Shown in pieces: positions 40,791 through 50,898 of a stretch of 64,000 nt of DNA. The notes under the pieces were generated by a model. It saw nothing but the letters and a program-made list of their open reading frames with translations, was not told the origin of the DNA and did not search any database. Source of the DNA: Erwinia rhapontici. Lineage in GTDB: Bacteria; Pseudomonadota; Gammaproteobacteria; Enterobacterales; Enterobacteriaceae. The stretch lies in the NCBI RefSeq assembly GCF_012271765.1, contig NZ_VRKO01000016.1, positions 620,001 through 684,000 of the forward strand, read 5' to 3'. The position numbers were made by a program, and so were the translations under genes. Positions within the stretch are counted from its first letter, which is position 1, and each line of letters starts with the position of its first letter.

Positions 40791-41415
40791 TGGACTCTCC
40801 ACAAGGTGGCAGCGAAGAAAGCTGCTCCGGTAAGGTTTCAATATACAACGTTGTGCGCTTAACCGCATTCACCACGGCGCGTGGGGTAATGGTGGCACCC
40901 GTAAACTGGTCAAACTCACCCCCGTCTTTTTTCACTGCGAACTGGCTGTCATCGGCGCCTTTTACCTGTTTGCCGTTGAAGCTGTTGATCCAGTCGGAAA
41001 TGCGCAGCTCAATTTTATCGCCCAGACCCGGCGTTTCGTGGTGTTCGACCACGCGTGTGCCGTAAACCGTGCCGGTAAAACTGGCGCCAACAATCATCTG
41101 AATATTACCCGAATAGCCATCGGGAGCGGTGGTTTCAACGGCTACGGCAACCGGTTTATCGCCTTTACGCGCCAGATAAAGATGGTGCGGACTGGCATTA
41201 CCCAGGGCCGGATTACTGACGATATAGCACTCCTGCTGAATGTGGTTATCATACAGCTCCGGCGGCACCACCTGGTCCAGCAATACTTTCTGCTGTAACG
41301 CAGTCTGATGAGCAATCGTCGGTTTGGTGACTGTGTTGACCACCGCCGTCAGCCCGGTAGTGATAGCGGCAAACACGGCCAGCGTGACACCGTTTTTACG
41401 AATGGCATCCAGCAT
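40783..41415 (-). CDS. rsxG: SoxR-reducing/Rnf complex subunit RsxG
   Basis: 210 residues. One N-terminal membrane helix, then a periplasmic FMN-binding domain with TGATIT, whose last threonine carries covalent FMN in the family. Start overlaps the rsxD stop by one base (TAATG). Confidence 0.95.
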   Translation of the reverse strand: MLDAIRKNGVTLAVFAAITTGLTAVVNTVTKPTIAHQTALQQKVLLDQVVPPELYDNHIQQECYIVSNPALGNASPHHLYLARKGDKPVAVAVETTAPDGYSGNIQMIVGASFTGTVYGTRVVEHHETPGLGDKIELRISDWINSFNGKQVKGADDSQFAVKKDGGEFDQFTGATITPRAVVNAVKRTTLYIETLPEQLSSLPPCGESNE

Positions 41416-42476
41416 TATTTATCCTTCCGATGGCCGTAAACGCGCGGCTGCGTGTAGTAATCGATCAACGGTACGCAGATGTTGGCCAGCAGCACGGCAA
41501 AGGCCACGCCATCCGGGTAACCCCCGAAACTGCGGATCAGCCATACCAGCAGGCCAATTAATGCGCCATAGATCAGCCGGCCTTTGTTCGTGGTTGAGGC
41601 GGTGACCGGGTCAGTGGCAATAAAGAACGCGCCAAGCATGGTCGCACCGGACAACAGATGAATGACGGGAGACACCAGGCTGTGCGGAGAAATTAACCAG
41701 CCCAGGGTGGCACAAAACGCCAGCGAGATCAGCATCCCTGCCGGGATATGCCAGCGGATGCTGCGGGTGCAAAGCAGGAATACACCGCCCAGCAGATAAC
41801 CGACGTTCACCCACTGCCAGCCCAGCCCGGCCAGTACACCGCTGTAAATCGGCTGCGCCAGCAGTTGTTCTGCGCTGTGCCCGGCGCGCAGTCCGGTCTT
41901 GAAGGTATCCAGTGGCGTTGCCTGGCTGACACCGTCAATCCCCACCTGCAACTGCTGCATGGTGTGACCATCCAGCGTATGGAAATGGAAGATCATGCTC
42001 AGGGTGTCACCGAGGCTCGGTGTCATCCCCTGTAGACTATCCGGCGGCAACCAACTGGTCATCTGCACCGGGAAGGAGATCAACAGCACCACATACCCGA
42101 CCATCGCCGGGTTAAACGGGTTCTGCCCAAGACCACCGTAAAGCTGCTTGGAAATCACTACCGCAAACAGCGTACCGATCACAATCACCCACCAGGGCGC
42201 CAGCGAAGGAATGCTGATGCCCAACAGCAGGGCAGTGAGCAGCGCAGAATTATCTTTCAGTGTGTCTGCCAGCGGCAGTTTGCGCAGGCGCAGTATGGCG
42301 GCTTCAGCACCGATGGCAGCGATGGCAGCAATCAGGACCTGAATCAGGTTACCCCAGCCAAAATAGTACCACTGTGCCACCATGCCAGGCACGGCGGCAA
42401 TCAGCACCAGCAGCATAATGGTGCTGGTACTGCGGCGGTTGTGGGTGTAAGGCGAACTTGCAATACGAAAAGCCAT
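41415..42476 (-). CDS. rsxD: SoxR-reducing/Rnf complex subunit RsxD
   Basis: 353 residues, about ten membrane helices. The covalent FMN site is in [17 protein letters not shown]. Directly abuts rsxC. NQR2/RnfD family. Confidence 0.96.
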   Translation of the reverse strand: MAFRIASSPYTHNRRSTSTIMLLVLIAAVPGMVAQWYYFGWGNLIQVLIAAIAAIGAEAAILRLRKLPLADTLKDNSALLTALLLGISIPSLAPWWVIVIGTLFAVVISKQLYGGLGQNPFNPAMVGYVVLLISFPVQMTSWLPPDSLQGMTPSLGDTLSMIFHFHTLDGHTMQQLQVGIDGVSQATPLDTFKTGLRAGHSAEQLLAQPIYSGVLAGLGWQWVNVGYLLGGVFLLCTRSIRWHIPAGMLISLAFCATLGWLISPHSLVSPVIHLLSGATMLGAFFIATDPVTASTTNKGRLIYGALIGLLVWLIRSFGGYPDGVAFAVLLANICVPLIDYYTQPRVYGHRKDK

Positions 42477-44813
42477 TTAATCCTCTTGCTGCGTTGAAGG
42501 CTGCTGCGATTTACGCGCTTTCACGCGCGCAATGGCCGCTGCCACCGCCGCTTTACGTGCATCATCTGAAGCGGCAGGCGCTTCACTCTCTTCTGTTTTC
42601 GCTGACTCTGCGGCCTGCGCGGCTTTTTTCGCTTTTGCGCGTGCAATGGCAGCTTCAATAGCCGCTTTGCGCGCATCCACCACCGGTTCAGCCGGCGGCG
42701 ATTCGGCTTCAGCGGGTGCTGCTGCGCTGGCAGTGCCCTGCGCGGCTTTCTTCGCCTTTGCGCGGGCAATGGCGGCTTCAATAGCCGCTTTGCGTGCATC
42801 CACCACCGGTTCAGCCGACGGCGATTCGGCTTCAGCGGGTTGTGCTGCGCTGGCGGTGGCCTGCGCGGCTTTCTTCGCTTTTGCGCGTGCAATGGCGGCC
42901 TCAATAGCCGCTTTGCGCGCATCCACCACCGGTTCAGCCGACGGCGATTCGGCTTCAGCGGGGTCTGCTGCACTGGCAGTGGCCTGCGCGGCTTTCTTCG
43001 CTTTTGCACGAGCAATGGCAGCTTCCACTGCTGCTTTGCGTGCATCCACCACCGGTTCAGCCGACGGCGATTCGGCTTCGGCAGGTGCTGCTGCGCTGGC
43101 AGTGGCCTGAGCGGCTTTCTTCGCTTTTGCCCGTGCAATGGCAGCTTCTACTGCCGCTTTGCGCGGATCGTCAGTCTGGCGGGTAACGGGTTCGCTGCTG
43201 GCCTGTTCTTCCACCTGGCGGGCATGGGCTTCCGCCTGACGCGCTTCCCGCTGCGCCTGTTTTGCTGCCTGATTTGCAGCATCCTGGCCGGATGTTTCAG
43301 CCTGCTTCGCTTTGACTCGCTCGCGTGCCGCGCTGATCGCATCGGCGTCACTGGCGGCTACGCTGCGTTTTGCCTGTTGATGTTTGGCATCGCGCGCGGC
43401 TTTTTCACGTTCAAGGCGAAGCTGGCGTGCTTCAAAACGGCTCTTCGCCAGCGCATTACGTTCGGCCTCCTGGTCAATAGCCAGGATCTCCGCTTTCTCC
43501 TGACGGTAATACTGTACCAACGGGATATTACTCGGGCAGACGTAAGCGCAGGCACCGCACTCAATACAGTCAGCAATATTATGTTCACGCGCTTTATCGT
43601 GATCGCCGCCCCGGCTGTACCAGTAAAGCTGCTGCGGTAACAGGGCTGCCGGGCAGGCATCGGCACAGGCGCTGCAACGGATGCAGCCCTGTTCCGGTTC
43701 GTTCTGGCCCATTTCGCTGGCGGCGGGCGCGAGAATACAGTTGGTGATCTTCACCACGGGCACATCCAGCGTTGGCAGGGTAAAGCCCATCAACGGGCCG
43801 CCCATCACCACCATCTGCTCTGCACCCGGCATAAAATCAGCCTGTTGCAACAGATGGCTGATGGGGGTGCCGAGACGCGCCCAGACATTGCCCGGCTTTG
43901 CCACAGACTCACCGGTCAGGGTGACCACGCGTTCGGTCAGTGCTTCACCGTCGACAATGGCGCGCTTAACGGCAAAAGCGGTACCGACGTTTTGCATCAG
44001 CACGCCGATATCGGTTGAACGTCCACCGTGCGGCACTTCCTTCCCGGTCAGAATTTTGGTCAGCTGCTTGGCACCGCCTGAGGGGTACCTGGTCGGGATC
44101 ACCCGGATATGCAAATCCGTGGCGCTGCCTAACGCCTGCTTAAGCGCGGCAATTGCCTCGGGTTTATTATCCTCGATGCCGATTAAGACCTGCTCTGCCT
44201 GCAGGATCCACGCGAGGATGCGGCTGCCTTCCAGCACGTCATCGGCACAGTCCTGCATCAGACGGTCATCGGCGGTGATATAAGGCTCGCACTCGGCGGC
44301 GTTGATGATCAGCGTGTTTACACCCCGCAGGCCACCTTTCAGTTTTGTCGCCGTAGGGAAACCCGCGCCGCCAAGACCGGCAACGCCAGCCTGATGGACT
44401 TTCTCTACCAGGATACTGCGTTCCACGCTGCGATAATCGCTCAGGGTTTGCTTATCCACCCAGAGGTCTTCACCATCCGGGGTAATAAACAGGCACATTT
44501 CAGCCAGCGCCGACGGATGGGCCGTCATATGTGGCGCAATCTTCGTGACAGTACCCGACGTCGGCGCGTGGATCGGTAACATGCGGTCGTTGCCGAAGGT
44601 CAGCGGTTGCCCGCGCAGCACCTTATCGCCCGGACGCACGCCAATCTCGCCTTCATGGCCAATATGCTGCTTCAGGGGCAGAATAAATTGCGCAGGTAAC
44701 GGCAGGTGACGCAGCGGCACGCCATTAGACTGGGTTTTCATCTCCGGTGGATGAATGCCACCTTCGAAATCCCAGAGCCGATCTTTTTTAAAGAAATTAA
44801 GCAGGTTAAACAT
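42477..44813 (-). CDS. rsxC: SoxR-reducing/Rnf complex subunit RsxC
   Basis: 778 residues, longer than the 740 of E. coli. Residues about 130-360 form the NADH/FMN-binding domain ([24 protein letters not shown]). Two ferredoxin motifs follow: [12 protein letters not shown] and [12 protein letters not shown]. After a charged helical linker (about 440-545) comes an Ala/Lys-rich region of six 41-residue repeats to the C-terminus. It feeds electrons from NADH into the complex that keeps SoxR reduced. Confidence 0.96.
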   Translation of the reverse strand: MFNLLNFFKKDRLWDFEGGIHPPEMKTQSNGVPLRHLPLPAQFILPLKQHIGHEGEIGVRPGDKVLRGQPLTFGNDRMLPIHAPTSGTVTKIAPHMTAHPSALAEMCLFITPDGEDLWVDKQTLSDYRSVERSILVEKVHQAGVAGLGGAGFPTATKLKGGLRGVNTLIINAAECEPYITADDRLMQDCADDVLEGSRILAWILQAEQVLIGIEDNKPEAIAALKQALGSATDLHIRVIPTRYPSGGAKQLTKILTGKEVPHGGRSTDIGVLMQNVGTAFAVKRAIVDGEALTERVVTLTGESVAKPGNVWARLGTPISHLLQQADFMPGAEQMVVMGGPLMGFTLPTLDVPVVKITNCILAPAASEMGQNEPEQGCIRCSACADACPAALLPQQLYWYSRGGDHDKAREHNIADCIECGACAYVCPSNIPLVQYYRQEKAEILAIDQEAERNALAKSRFEARQLRLEREKAARDAKHQQAKRSVAASDADAISAARERVKAKQAETSGQDAANQAAKQAQREARQAEAHARQVEEQASSEPVTRQTDDPRKAAVEAAIARAKAKKAAQATASAAAPAEAESPSAEPVVDARKAAVEAAIARAKAKKAAQATASAADPAEAESPSAEPVVDARKAAIEAAIARAKAKKAAQATASAAQPAEAESPSAEPVVDARKAAIEAAIARAKAKKAAQGTASAAAPAEAESPPAEPVVDARKAAIEAAIARAKAKKAAQAAESAKTEESEAPAASDDARKAAVAAAIARVKARKSQQPSTQQED
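42507..43172 (-). repeat. 123-bp coding tandem repeat in rsxC
   Basis: Six units, the first four nearly identical in DNA and the last two decayed or truncated. Each full unit encodes 41 residues beginning [20 protein letters not shown] and ending in [11 protein letters not shown]. Copy starts fall every 123 bases (for example 43169, 43046, 42923). Similar repeats occur in RsxC of other enterobacteria with variable copy number. Confidence 0.92.
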
Positions 44814-45381
44814 GACTTTCTACAGGAATAACCCGGATTGGGATGGTGTTGAGATCCCATTTCCAGTTAGCAGTGGTAGTCGCAACCGGACGCATCTCAA
44901 TGCAGTCGGTCGGGCAGGGGGCAACGCACAGATCGCAGCCGGTACAGACGTCGCTTAACACGGTGTGCATCGCGCGCGTGGCACCGACAATGGCATCAAC
45001 CGGGCAGGCCTGAATACATTTGGTACAACCGATACAGTTGGCTTCGTCAATCCAGGCCACTTTGCGTTCCGGCTCCGTGGGCATTTCATCGCCCAACGGT
45101 TGAGGATCAACATTAAGCAGCGCCGCCAGCTTAAGCATGGTCTGCTCGCCGCCGGGAGCACATTTATTGATCATCTCACCGTTATTGCCCACGGCGTCCG
45201 CGTAGGGACGGCAGCCAGGGTAACCGCACTGGCCGCACTGGCTTTGTGGCAGAATCGCATCGATCTGCTCAACAATCGGATCTTCTTCCACTTTGAAACG
45301 GCGCGAGGCATACCCCAGCAGTCCACCGAAAACCAGACTGAGCGCACTTAACACGGCAATCGCTATCCAAATCGCACTCAT
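44806..45381 (-). CDS. rsxB: SoxR-reducing/Rnf complex subunit RsxB
   Basis: 191 residues. N-terminal membrane anchor, then an Fe-S domain CGQCGYPGC and two [4Fe-4S] ferredoxin motifs ([12 protein letters not shown] and [12 protein letters not shown]). Stop overlaps the rsxC start by 8 bp. Confidence 0.96.
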   Translation of the reverse strand: MSAIWIAIAVLSALSLVFGGLLGYASRRFKVEEDPIVEQIDAILPQSQCGQCGYPGCRPYADAVGNNGEMINKCAPGGEQTMLKLAALLNVDPQPLGDEMPTEPERKVAWIDEANCIGCTKCIQACPVDAIVGATRAMHTVLSDVCTGCDLCVAPCPTDCIEMRPVATTTANWKWDLNTIPIRVIPVESHV

Positions 45382-45962
45382 CAGAACTTGACCAACCCGC
45401 TAAAGCCCATAAATGCCAGCGCCATCAGTCCGGCGGTGATCAGTGCAATGGAAGAGCCTTTAAACGGTGCCGGGACATCGGCCAGCACCAGGCGCTCGCG
45501 GATACCGGCGAACAGCACCATCACCAGAGAGAAGCCCAGTGAAGCACTGAAACCGTAAAGCGCGGCCTGAAGGAAAGTATGATTAAGATTAACGCTTAAC
45601 AGCGGCACGCCAAGCACGGCACAGTTAGTGGTGATCAGCGGCAGGAAAATGCCTAACAGGCGATAAAGGTCAGGACTGGTCTTACGCACCACCATCTCGG
45701 TGAACTGCACCACCACGGCGATCACCAGGATATACGCCATGGTACGCAGATAGACGAGGTCCAGCGGCAGCAGGATCAGATGGTTCACCAGCCAGGCGCA
45801 AATGGAGGCCAGTGTGATGACGAATGTCGTGGCGAGTCCCATGCCAATTGCCGTTTCCAGTTTTTTGGAAACGCCCATAAAGGGACAGAGGCCGAGAAAC
45901 TTCACTAAAACGAAGTTATTCACCAGCACTGTGCCAATAAAAAGAAGCAGGTATTCGGTCAT
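45381..45962 (-). CDS. rsxA: SoxR-reducing/Rnf complex subunit RsxA
   Basis: 193 residues, the E. coli length; six membrane helices, [13 protein letters not shown] and [13 protein letters not shown] with the conserved cysteines that hold an Fe-S centre between RsxA and RsxE in Rnf structures. First gene of rsxABCDGE-nth; stop and rsxB start share one base. Confidence 0.96.
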   Translation of the reverse strand: MTEYLLLFIGTVLVNNFVLVKFLGLCPFMGVSKKLETAIGMGLATTFVITLASICAWLVNHLILLPLDLVYLRTMAYILVIAVVVQFTEMVVRKTSPDLYRLLGIFLPLITTNCAVLGVPLLSVNLNHTFLQAALYGFSASLGFSLVMVLFAGIRERLVLADVPAPFKGSSIALITAGLMALAFMGFSGLVKF

Positions 45963-46088
45963 TGATACGCCTGAAAATATAGAGAAAGCCGCTTATTATC
46001 AGGCATTGCGTGCCTGACCACAACCGCTCCGGGTCTGTGGGTTTTTAATAGCGCACTCAGGATTAAATTTCTGACGCTTTTTTCGACA

Positions 46089-46529
46089 TCAGGGTGCGAT
46101 AAAAGTGTTTTTAACCCGCTGAGAACGCTTGAAATAGGGTACAAACACGCTGGCCGCCAGCAGAGCGAGCAGCAAGCTGTTGACCACCGCGCTGTCTTCC
46201 ACTGGAGCGAAGAGAAAGGCCTTAAGCGCCAGTAGCACGTTGATCAACAGCCAGATAATGTAATGGCGCGGCAGGCGCGGAGAACGCTTGCAGAACATCC
46301 AGATAATCCAGGTACTGTAGCTCAGCATCAGTATTGTCGTCAGCAGGAAGGCCCCCCACAGCAACAGCGCAGACGATGGCAGATTGGTTAACGCACTGCG
46401 AAAGGCTGGGCCAATCAGTCCGCCTCCATAGATTATCAACACCAGAATCATGTTCATGACGACTAACACCAGCCAGGTCAACGGCACAAAAAGCCAGCCA
46501 CCGAGGCGCGGTTTAGAATTAACAGGCAC
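46089..46529 (-). CDS. ydgK: DUF2569 inner membrane protein YdgK
   Basis: 146 residues with four hydrophobic segments and the family start LGGWLFVPL. Function unknown. Position between cnu and rsxA is as in E. coli (136 residues there). Confidence 0.9.
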   Translation of the reverse strand: MPVNSKPRLGGWLFVPLTWLVLVVMNMILVLIIYGGGLIGPAFRSALTNLPSSALLLWGAFLLTTILMLSYSTWIIWMFCKRSPRLPRHYIIWLLINVLLALKAFLFAPVEDSAVVNSLLLALLAASVFVPYFKRSQRVKNTFIAP

Positions 46530-46649
46530 AGATTGTCCTTATTCAGCCAGAGACGGCAAAGCGCGCATTGCACAGAGCCCTACGCATGATGAGGAGGATT
46601 ATACGGAATATCGCGCTTAAGGTCATCAGGACGATAATCAACTGCCGGA

Positions 46650-46865
46650 CTACACCACGTAGTGCCAGACCGTTTTCGGGACGCAGCCGAGGTCGAACAG
46701 GCGTCCGCCGGAGGCCAGCTCCGCCCGACGATGGTCGGCGGCGCGGTACATCTTGATAATATCGCTGTCATCGGTCAGGGAGTAATTCAAATGGTCAAAG
46801 AGTTTTTCCAGCGTCTCCAGAGAATTAACTTTGCGAAATTTTAACAAATAGTCTTGAACGGTCAT
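46650..46865 (-). CDS. cnu: H-NS/StpA-binding nucleoid protein Cnu (YdgT)
   Basis: 71 residues from [12 protein letters not shown], exactly the length of E. coli Cnu; the frame is open upstream but without similarity. Hha/YmoA family: the conserved [12 protein letters not shown] and GGRLFDLG. Cnu binds H-NS oligomers and modulates silencing, and in E. coli binds the cnb site in oriC. Confidence 0.95.
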   Translation of the reverse strand: MTVQDYLLKFRKVNSLETLEKLFDHLNYSLTDDSDIIKMYRAADHRRAELASGGRLFDLGCVPKTVWHYVV

Positions 46866-47355
46866 TGCGGTCAGCCAGCGACAGAATAATGAGTCGCTGA
46901 TTATATGTTGCAGAGAAAAAGATTCCACGTTGTTTCGGCTTTGTAATATAAAAATCAGAAAATTCAGCATTCCTTCTAAGCCATACGCAATACGGCACCG
47001 GCGGGCAGCTGGTTTTACGCGACAGATTAAACTGTGCAGCAGCTCACAAATCTGCTGTTTGATCGGGGATGAACGGAAGGGGAGTACGGGTGACAGAACT
47101 TCACGCGGTATTGTAATCGCTTCCAAATGCTTCTGGCGCAACCGCTTATGTTTATTACAGTTATTTAACCTTCTTTTGGCGCCCTGTGCGCGTTTTTTCC
47201 ATATCGATTAGCACAGAAACAGATCGGTCTTGTCGCGTAAGCTATTTGATTTGTTGAATTTTGTGAGCATTGTCGTAAATGTTTTGCGGTGAATAGTCCA
47301 GGCTTTAGTGGCTCTTAACCCTATACGATAAAATCCCATCAGAGGAAAAATGATC
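46866..47355. other. Junction between backbone and sugar block
   Basis: 490 bp between cnu and ytfQ, the left edge of the inserted block. It should contain the cnu promoter (minus) and the ytfQ promoter (plus). The small gene blr, next to cnu in E. coli, was not found in any frame. A LacI-type operator at 47111 is the only clear signal. No integrase, tRNA or direct repeat marks the junction. Confidence 0.5.
47111..47126. promoter_or_regulatory. LacI/GalR-type operator upstream of ytfQ
   Basis: TTGTAATCGCTTCCAA, a dyad with the central CG and TTG/CAA ends typical of LacI-family operators such as those of GalR. It lies 230 bp upstream of the ytfQ start. No LacI-family gene is in this block, so a distant regulator is implied. 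Confidence 0.55.
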
Positions 47356-48312
47356 ATGTGGAAGCGTTTACTCTTAACCACTCTCATCAGTGCCAGCCTG
47401 TCTGCACCGGCACTGGCCGAATCCATGACCGTTGGATTCTCACAGGTTGGCTCTGAATCGGGCTGGCGCGCAGCAGAAACCAGCGTAGCAAAAAGTGAGG
47501 CTCAGAAACGCGGCATTACGCTGAAAATCGCGGACGGCCAGCAAAAACAAGAGAATCAAATCAAAGCTGTACGCTCCTTTATCGCTCAGGGCGTTGACGC
47601 AATATTTATTGCGCCCGTCGTTCAGACAGGCTGGGAGCCGGTGCTCTCGGAAGCCAAAGACGCCAAAATTCCGGTCTTCCTGCTCGATCGTGCCATCGTC
47701 GTCAAAGATAAATCGCTCTATCAGGCCGTCGTCACCGCCGATAACGTTTACGAAGGTAAGTTGATCGGTGACTGGCTGGTCAAACATCAGGCAGGCAAAC
47801 CCTGTAACGTCGTAGAGCTGCAAGGCACGGTGGGTGCCAGCGTGGCCATTGACCGTAAAAAAGGCTTTGCTGAAGCCATTGCTAACACACCTAATATTAA
47901 AGTGATCCGCTCGCAGTCCGGTGACTTTACCCGTAGCAAAGGGAAAGAGGTCATGGAAAGCTTTATTAAGGCAGAAAACAACGGCAAGAATATCTGCATG
48001 GTTTACGCCCATAACGATGATATGGCGATTGGTGCCATTCAGGCTATTAAAGAAGCCGGACTTAAACCGGGTAAAGATATTTTAACCGGATCGATTGATG
48101 GCGTGCCGGATATTTATAAAGCGATGCTGGCAGGTGAGGCAAATGCCAACGTTGAGCTGACGCCAAATATGGCAGGTCCGGCGTTTGATGCGCTGGAAAA
48201 ACTGAAAAAAGACGGCACCATGCCGCCAAAAATTATCAAAACTGAAACGAAACTTTTCCTGCCAGCCGATGCTCAGGCACAGCTGGACACCAAAAAAGGG
48301 ATGGGTTACTGA
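47356..48312 (+). CDS. ytfQ: Galactofuranose-binding periplasmic protein
   Basis: 318 residues from MWKRLLL, the E. coli YtfQ length; an ATG two codons earlier is too close to the AGAGGA site. Signal peptide cleaved near ALA-ES. Family features FSQVGSESGWRAAET, YAHNDDMAIGAIQAI and the C-terminal KKGMGY are close to E. coli YtfQ, which binds galactofuranose. First gene of a CUT2 importer. In E. coli this operon lies near fbp, not here. Confidence 0.93.
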   Translation: MWKRLLLTTLISASLSAPALAESMTVGFSQVGSESGWRAAETSVAKSEAQKRGITLKIADGQQKQENQIKAVRSFIAQGVDAIFIAPVVQTGWEPVLSEAKDAKIPVFLLDRAIVVKDKSLYQAVVTADNVYEGKLIGDWLVKHQAGKPCNVVELQGTVGASVAIDRKKGFAEAIANTPNIKVIRSQSGDFTRSKGKEVMESFIKAENNGKNICMVYAHNDDMAIGAIQAIKEAGLKPGKDILTGSIDGVPDIYKAMLAGEANANVELTPNMAGPAFDALEKLKKDGTMPPKIIKTETKLFLPADAQAQLDTKKGMGY

Positions 48313-48320
48313 TCCCCTCA

Positions 48321-48340
48321 CCGCCCCTTTCGGGGCGGTT
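48321..48340 (+). terminator. Attenuating hairpin between ytfQ and ytfR
   Basis: CCGCCCC-TTTC-GGGGCGG followed by TT, 8 bp past ytfQ. Such hairpins after the binding-protein gene protect its transcript end and reduce read-through, giving excess binding protein. Confidence 0.6.
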
Positions 48341-48362
48341 TACTCATGGCCTGAGGCACAAC

Positions 48363-49886
48363 ATGACCATCGACACCCCTCTGCCCGCATTGTTGAATAT
48401 CAGCAACGTCAGCAAATCTTTTCCCGGCGTCCGGGCGCTGGATAATGTCTCGTTTGACCTTCGCCCTGGCGAAATCATGGCGCTACTGGGGGAGAACGGT
48501 GCAGGAAAGTCCACGTTGATCAAGGTACTGACTGGCGTCTATCAGCGCGATGCCGGGACAATCATGCTCGGCGGGCAGGCGATAAATCCCCGCAACACGG
48601 CAGAAGCCCAGCAGCTGGGAATTGGCACCGTCTACCAGGAAGTGAACCTGCTGCCCAATATGTCAGTCGCTGACAATCTGTTTATCGGCCGCGAGCCGAA
48701 ACGCTTTGGTCTGATTGACCGTAAGACATTAAATCAGCGGGCGGTGAAGCTGATGGCCGACTACGGTTTTGAGCTGGATGTGACACGTCCCCTTGGACAG
48801 TACTCGGTGGCGATGCAGCAAATTATCGCCATCTGCCGCGCGGTGGATCTCTCGGCAAAAGTGCTGATCCTCGACGAGCCGACTGCCAGTCTGGATGCCA
48901 GTGAAGTCACCATGCTGTTCACGTTGATGACGCAACTCAAAGAGAAAGGCATGAGCCTGATCTTTGTCACTCACTTCCTTGACCAGGTTTACCGCATTAC
49001 CGACCGCATTACCGTGCTGCGTAACGGGCAGTTTATCGCCATACGCGATACCCGAACGCTGCCGCAAATAGAGCTGATCAAGCTGATGCTGGGGCGCGAT
49101 CTGCTGGAAACCGCCTTACAGCGGGCTGGCAGCACGCTGAAAAGCAATCAGCCCGTGGTGGAATTTAAAGACTATGGCAAAAAAGGGACGATTGAACCCT
49201 TCAGCCTGAGCGTACGTCCCGGGGAGGCCGTTGGGCTGGCTGGCCTGCTGGGGTCAGGACGGACGGAAACCGCTGAACTGTTGTTCGGCATTAAACGTGC
49301 TGACAGCGGCCGTGCTTTCATCAAAGGAAAACCGCAAACAATCCGTTCACCGGCCCAGGCATCGAAGCTTGGCATGGGCTTCTGTCCGGAAGATCGTAAA
49401 ACCGACGGCATTATTGGTGCAGCATCGGTACGCGAAAATATCATCCTGGCGTTGCAGGCCCAGCGCGGCTGGCTGCGACCGATCCCCAAACGTGAGCAGC
49501 AACAGGTGGCTGACCGCTTTATCAAAAGCCTGGGGATCCGTACCCCGGACGCAGAGCAGCCGGTGGAGTTGCTCTCCGGCGGTAACCAGCAGAAGGTTTT
49601 GCTGTCCCGCTGGCTGGTCACAAAGCCGCAGTTTCTGATTCTGGACGAACCCACACGTGGCATTGATGTGGGTGCCCACGCAGAGATTATCCGTCTGATT
49701 GAGACGCTCTGTGCCGACGGTCTGGCGCTGCTGGTGATTTCGTCAGAGCTGGAGGAGCTGGTGGGATACGCTGACCGCGTGGTGATCCTGCGCGACCGCC
49801 AGCAGGTAGCAGAAATACCACTGGAACAACTGTCCGTTGCGGCCATTGTTAACGCGATTGCCGCAGGAGGAGAGCAACATGCCTGA
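48363..49886 (+). CDS. ytfR: Galactofuranose ABC transporter ATP-binding protein
   Basis: 507 residues with two ABC domains. The first has Walker [10 protein letters not shown], signature region LGQYSVAMQQ and Walker B VLILDEPTASLD; the second has a degenerate Walker A (GLLGSGRTE), signature LLSGGNQQK and Walker [13 protein letters not shown]. This asymmetry is typical of CUT2 sugar ATPases. Confidence 0.94.
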   Translation: MTIDTPLPALLNISNVSKSFPGVRALDNVSFDLRPGEIMALLGENGAGKSTLIKVLTGVYQRDAGTIMLGGQAINPRNTAEAQQLGIGTVYQEVNLLPNMSVADNLFIGREPKRFGLIDRKTLNQRAVKLMADYGFELDVTRPLGQYSVAMQQIIAICRAVDLSAKVLILDEPTASLDASEVTMLFTLMTQLKEKGMSLIFVTHFLDQVYRITDRITVLRNGQFIAIRDTRTLPQIELIKLMLGRDLLETALQRAGSTLKSNQPVVEFKDYGKKGTIEPFSLSVRPGEAVGLAGLLGSGRTETAELLFGIKRADSGRAFIKGKPQTIRSPAQASKLGMGFCPEDRKTDGIIGAASVRENIILALQAQRGWLRPIPKREQQQVADRFIKSLGIRTPDAEQPVELLSGGNQQKVLLSRWLVTKPQFLILDEPTRGIDVGAHAEIIRLIETLCADGLALLVISSELEELVGYADRVVILRDRQQVAEIPLEQLSVAAIVNAIAAGGEQHA

Positions 49887-50898
49887 ATCGCATCTGATGG
49901 CGGGGAAACCACCGATGTTAAAACGAAAACTACCGCCGGGATTACCGCAGATTGGCGCACTGCTGCTGGTGCTGATTATTGACAGTCTGGTGGCAAACAA
50001 CTTTTTTGCTGTCCATCTGCAGGACGGACGACTGTTCGGTAGCCCGATTGATATTCTCAACCGCGCCGCCCCCGTTGCGATCCTGGCGATCGGTATGACG
50101 CTGGTGATCGCCACCGGGGGCATCGATCTGTCGGTGGGTGCCGTGATGGCGATTGCCGGCGCAACGGCGGCCACGTTGACCGTGGCCGGGCACAGTATTC
50201 CGGTGATTATTCTGGTCACGCTGGGCAGCGGCATTCTGTGTGGATTATGGAATGGGGTGCTGGTGGCGTTACTGAAGATCCAGCCGTTTGTCGCCACATT
50301 AATCCTGATGGTGGCGGGGCGCGGTATCGCGCAGCTGATCACCCAGGGGCAAATTGTCACCTTCGACAGTGATGCGCTGGCGCGGCTCGGCAGCGGGACA
50401 TTGCTGCTGTTGCCCGTTCCGGTGTGGATCACGCTGACCCTCGCACTGCTGGTGTGGTTGCTGACGCGAAAAACAGCGCTGGGGATGTTTATTGAAGCGG
50501 TGGGGATCAACCTGCGTGCGGCGCGCAATGCGGGCGTCAACGGCTGGCTGGTGGTGATGAGCACCTATATTCTCAGCGGGCTGTGTGCCGCGGTGGCCGG
50601 GCTGATTGTGGCGGCGGATATTCGCGGTGCCGATGCCAACAACGCCGGATTGTGGCTGGAGCTGGACGCGATTCTGGCGGTGGTGATTGGTGGTGCATCT
50701 CTGATGGGCGGGCGATTTAATCTTCTGCTGTCGCTGATTGGCGCGCTGATCATTCAGGCCATGAACACCGGTATTCTGCTTTCCGGTTTCCCGCCAGAAC
50801 TGAATCAGGTGGTGAAAGCGGTGGTGGTGATGCTGGTTCTGTTGCTGCAATCCCCGCGCTTTATTCAACTGTTTAAACGAGGGCACCGCCGTGATTAA
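49879..50898 (+). CDS. ytfT: Galactofuranose ABC transporter permease YtfT
   Basis: 339 residues from MPESHLMAG, after AGGAGGAG and overlapping ytfR by 8 bp. About ten membrane helices with the CUT2 permease motif ATGGIDLSVGAVMA and the late block VVIGGASLMGG. Confidence 0.93.
   Translation: MPESHLMAGKPPMLKRKLPPGLPQIGALLLVLIIDSLVANNFFAVHLQDGRLFGSPIDILNRAAPVAILAIGMTLVIATGGIDLSVGAVMAIAGATAATLTVAGHSIPVIILVTLGSGILCGLWNGVLVALLKIQPFVATLILMVAGRGIAQLITQGQIVTFDSDALARLGSGTLLLLPVPVWITLTLALLVWLLTRKTALGMFIEAVGINLRAARNAGVNGWLVVMSTYILSGLCAAVAGLIVAADIRGADANNAGLWLELDAILAVVIGGASLMGGRFNLLLSLIGALIIQAMNTGILLSGFPPELNQVVKAVVVMLVLLLQSPRFIQLFKRGHRRD

Noticed and set aside
42521..43138. Long antisense and alternate-frame proteins over rsxC
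   Set aside because: They arise because the 123-bp repeat is G+C rich and free of stops in several frames; composition is only low-complexity.
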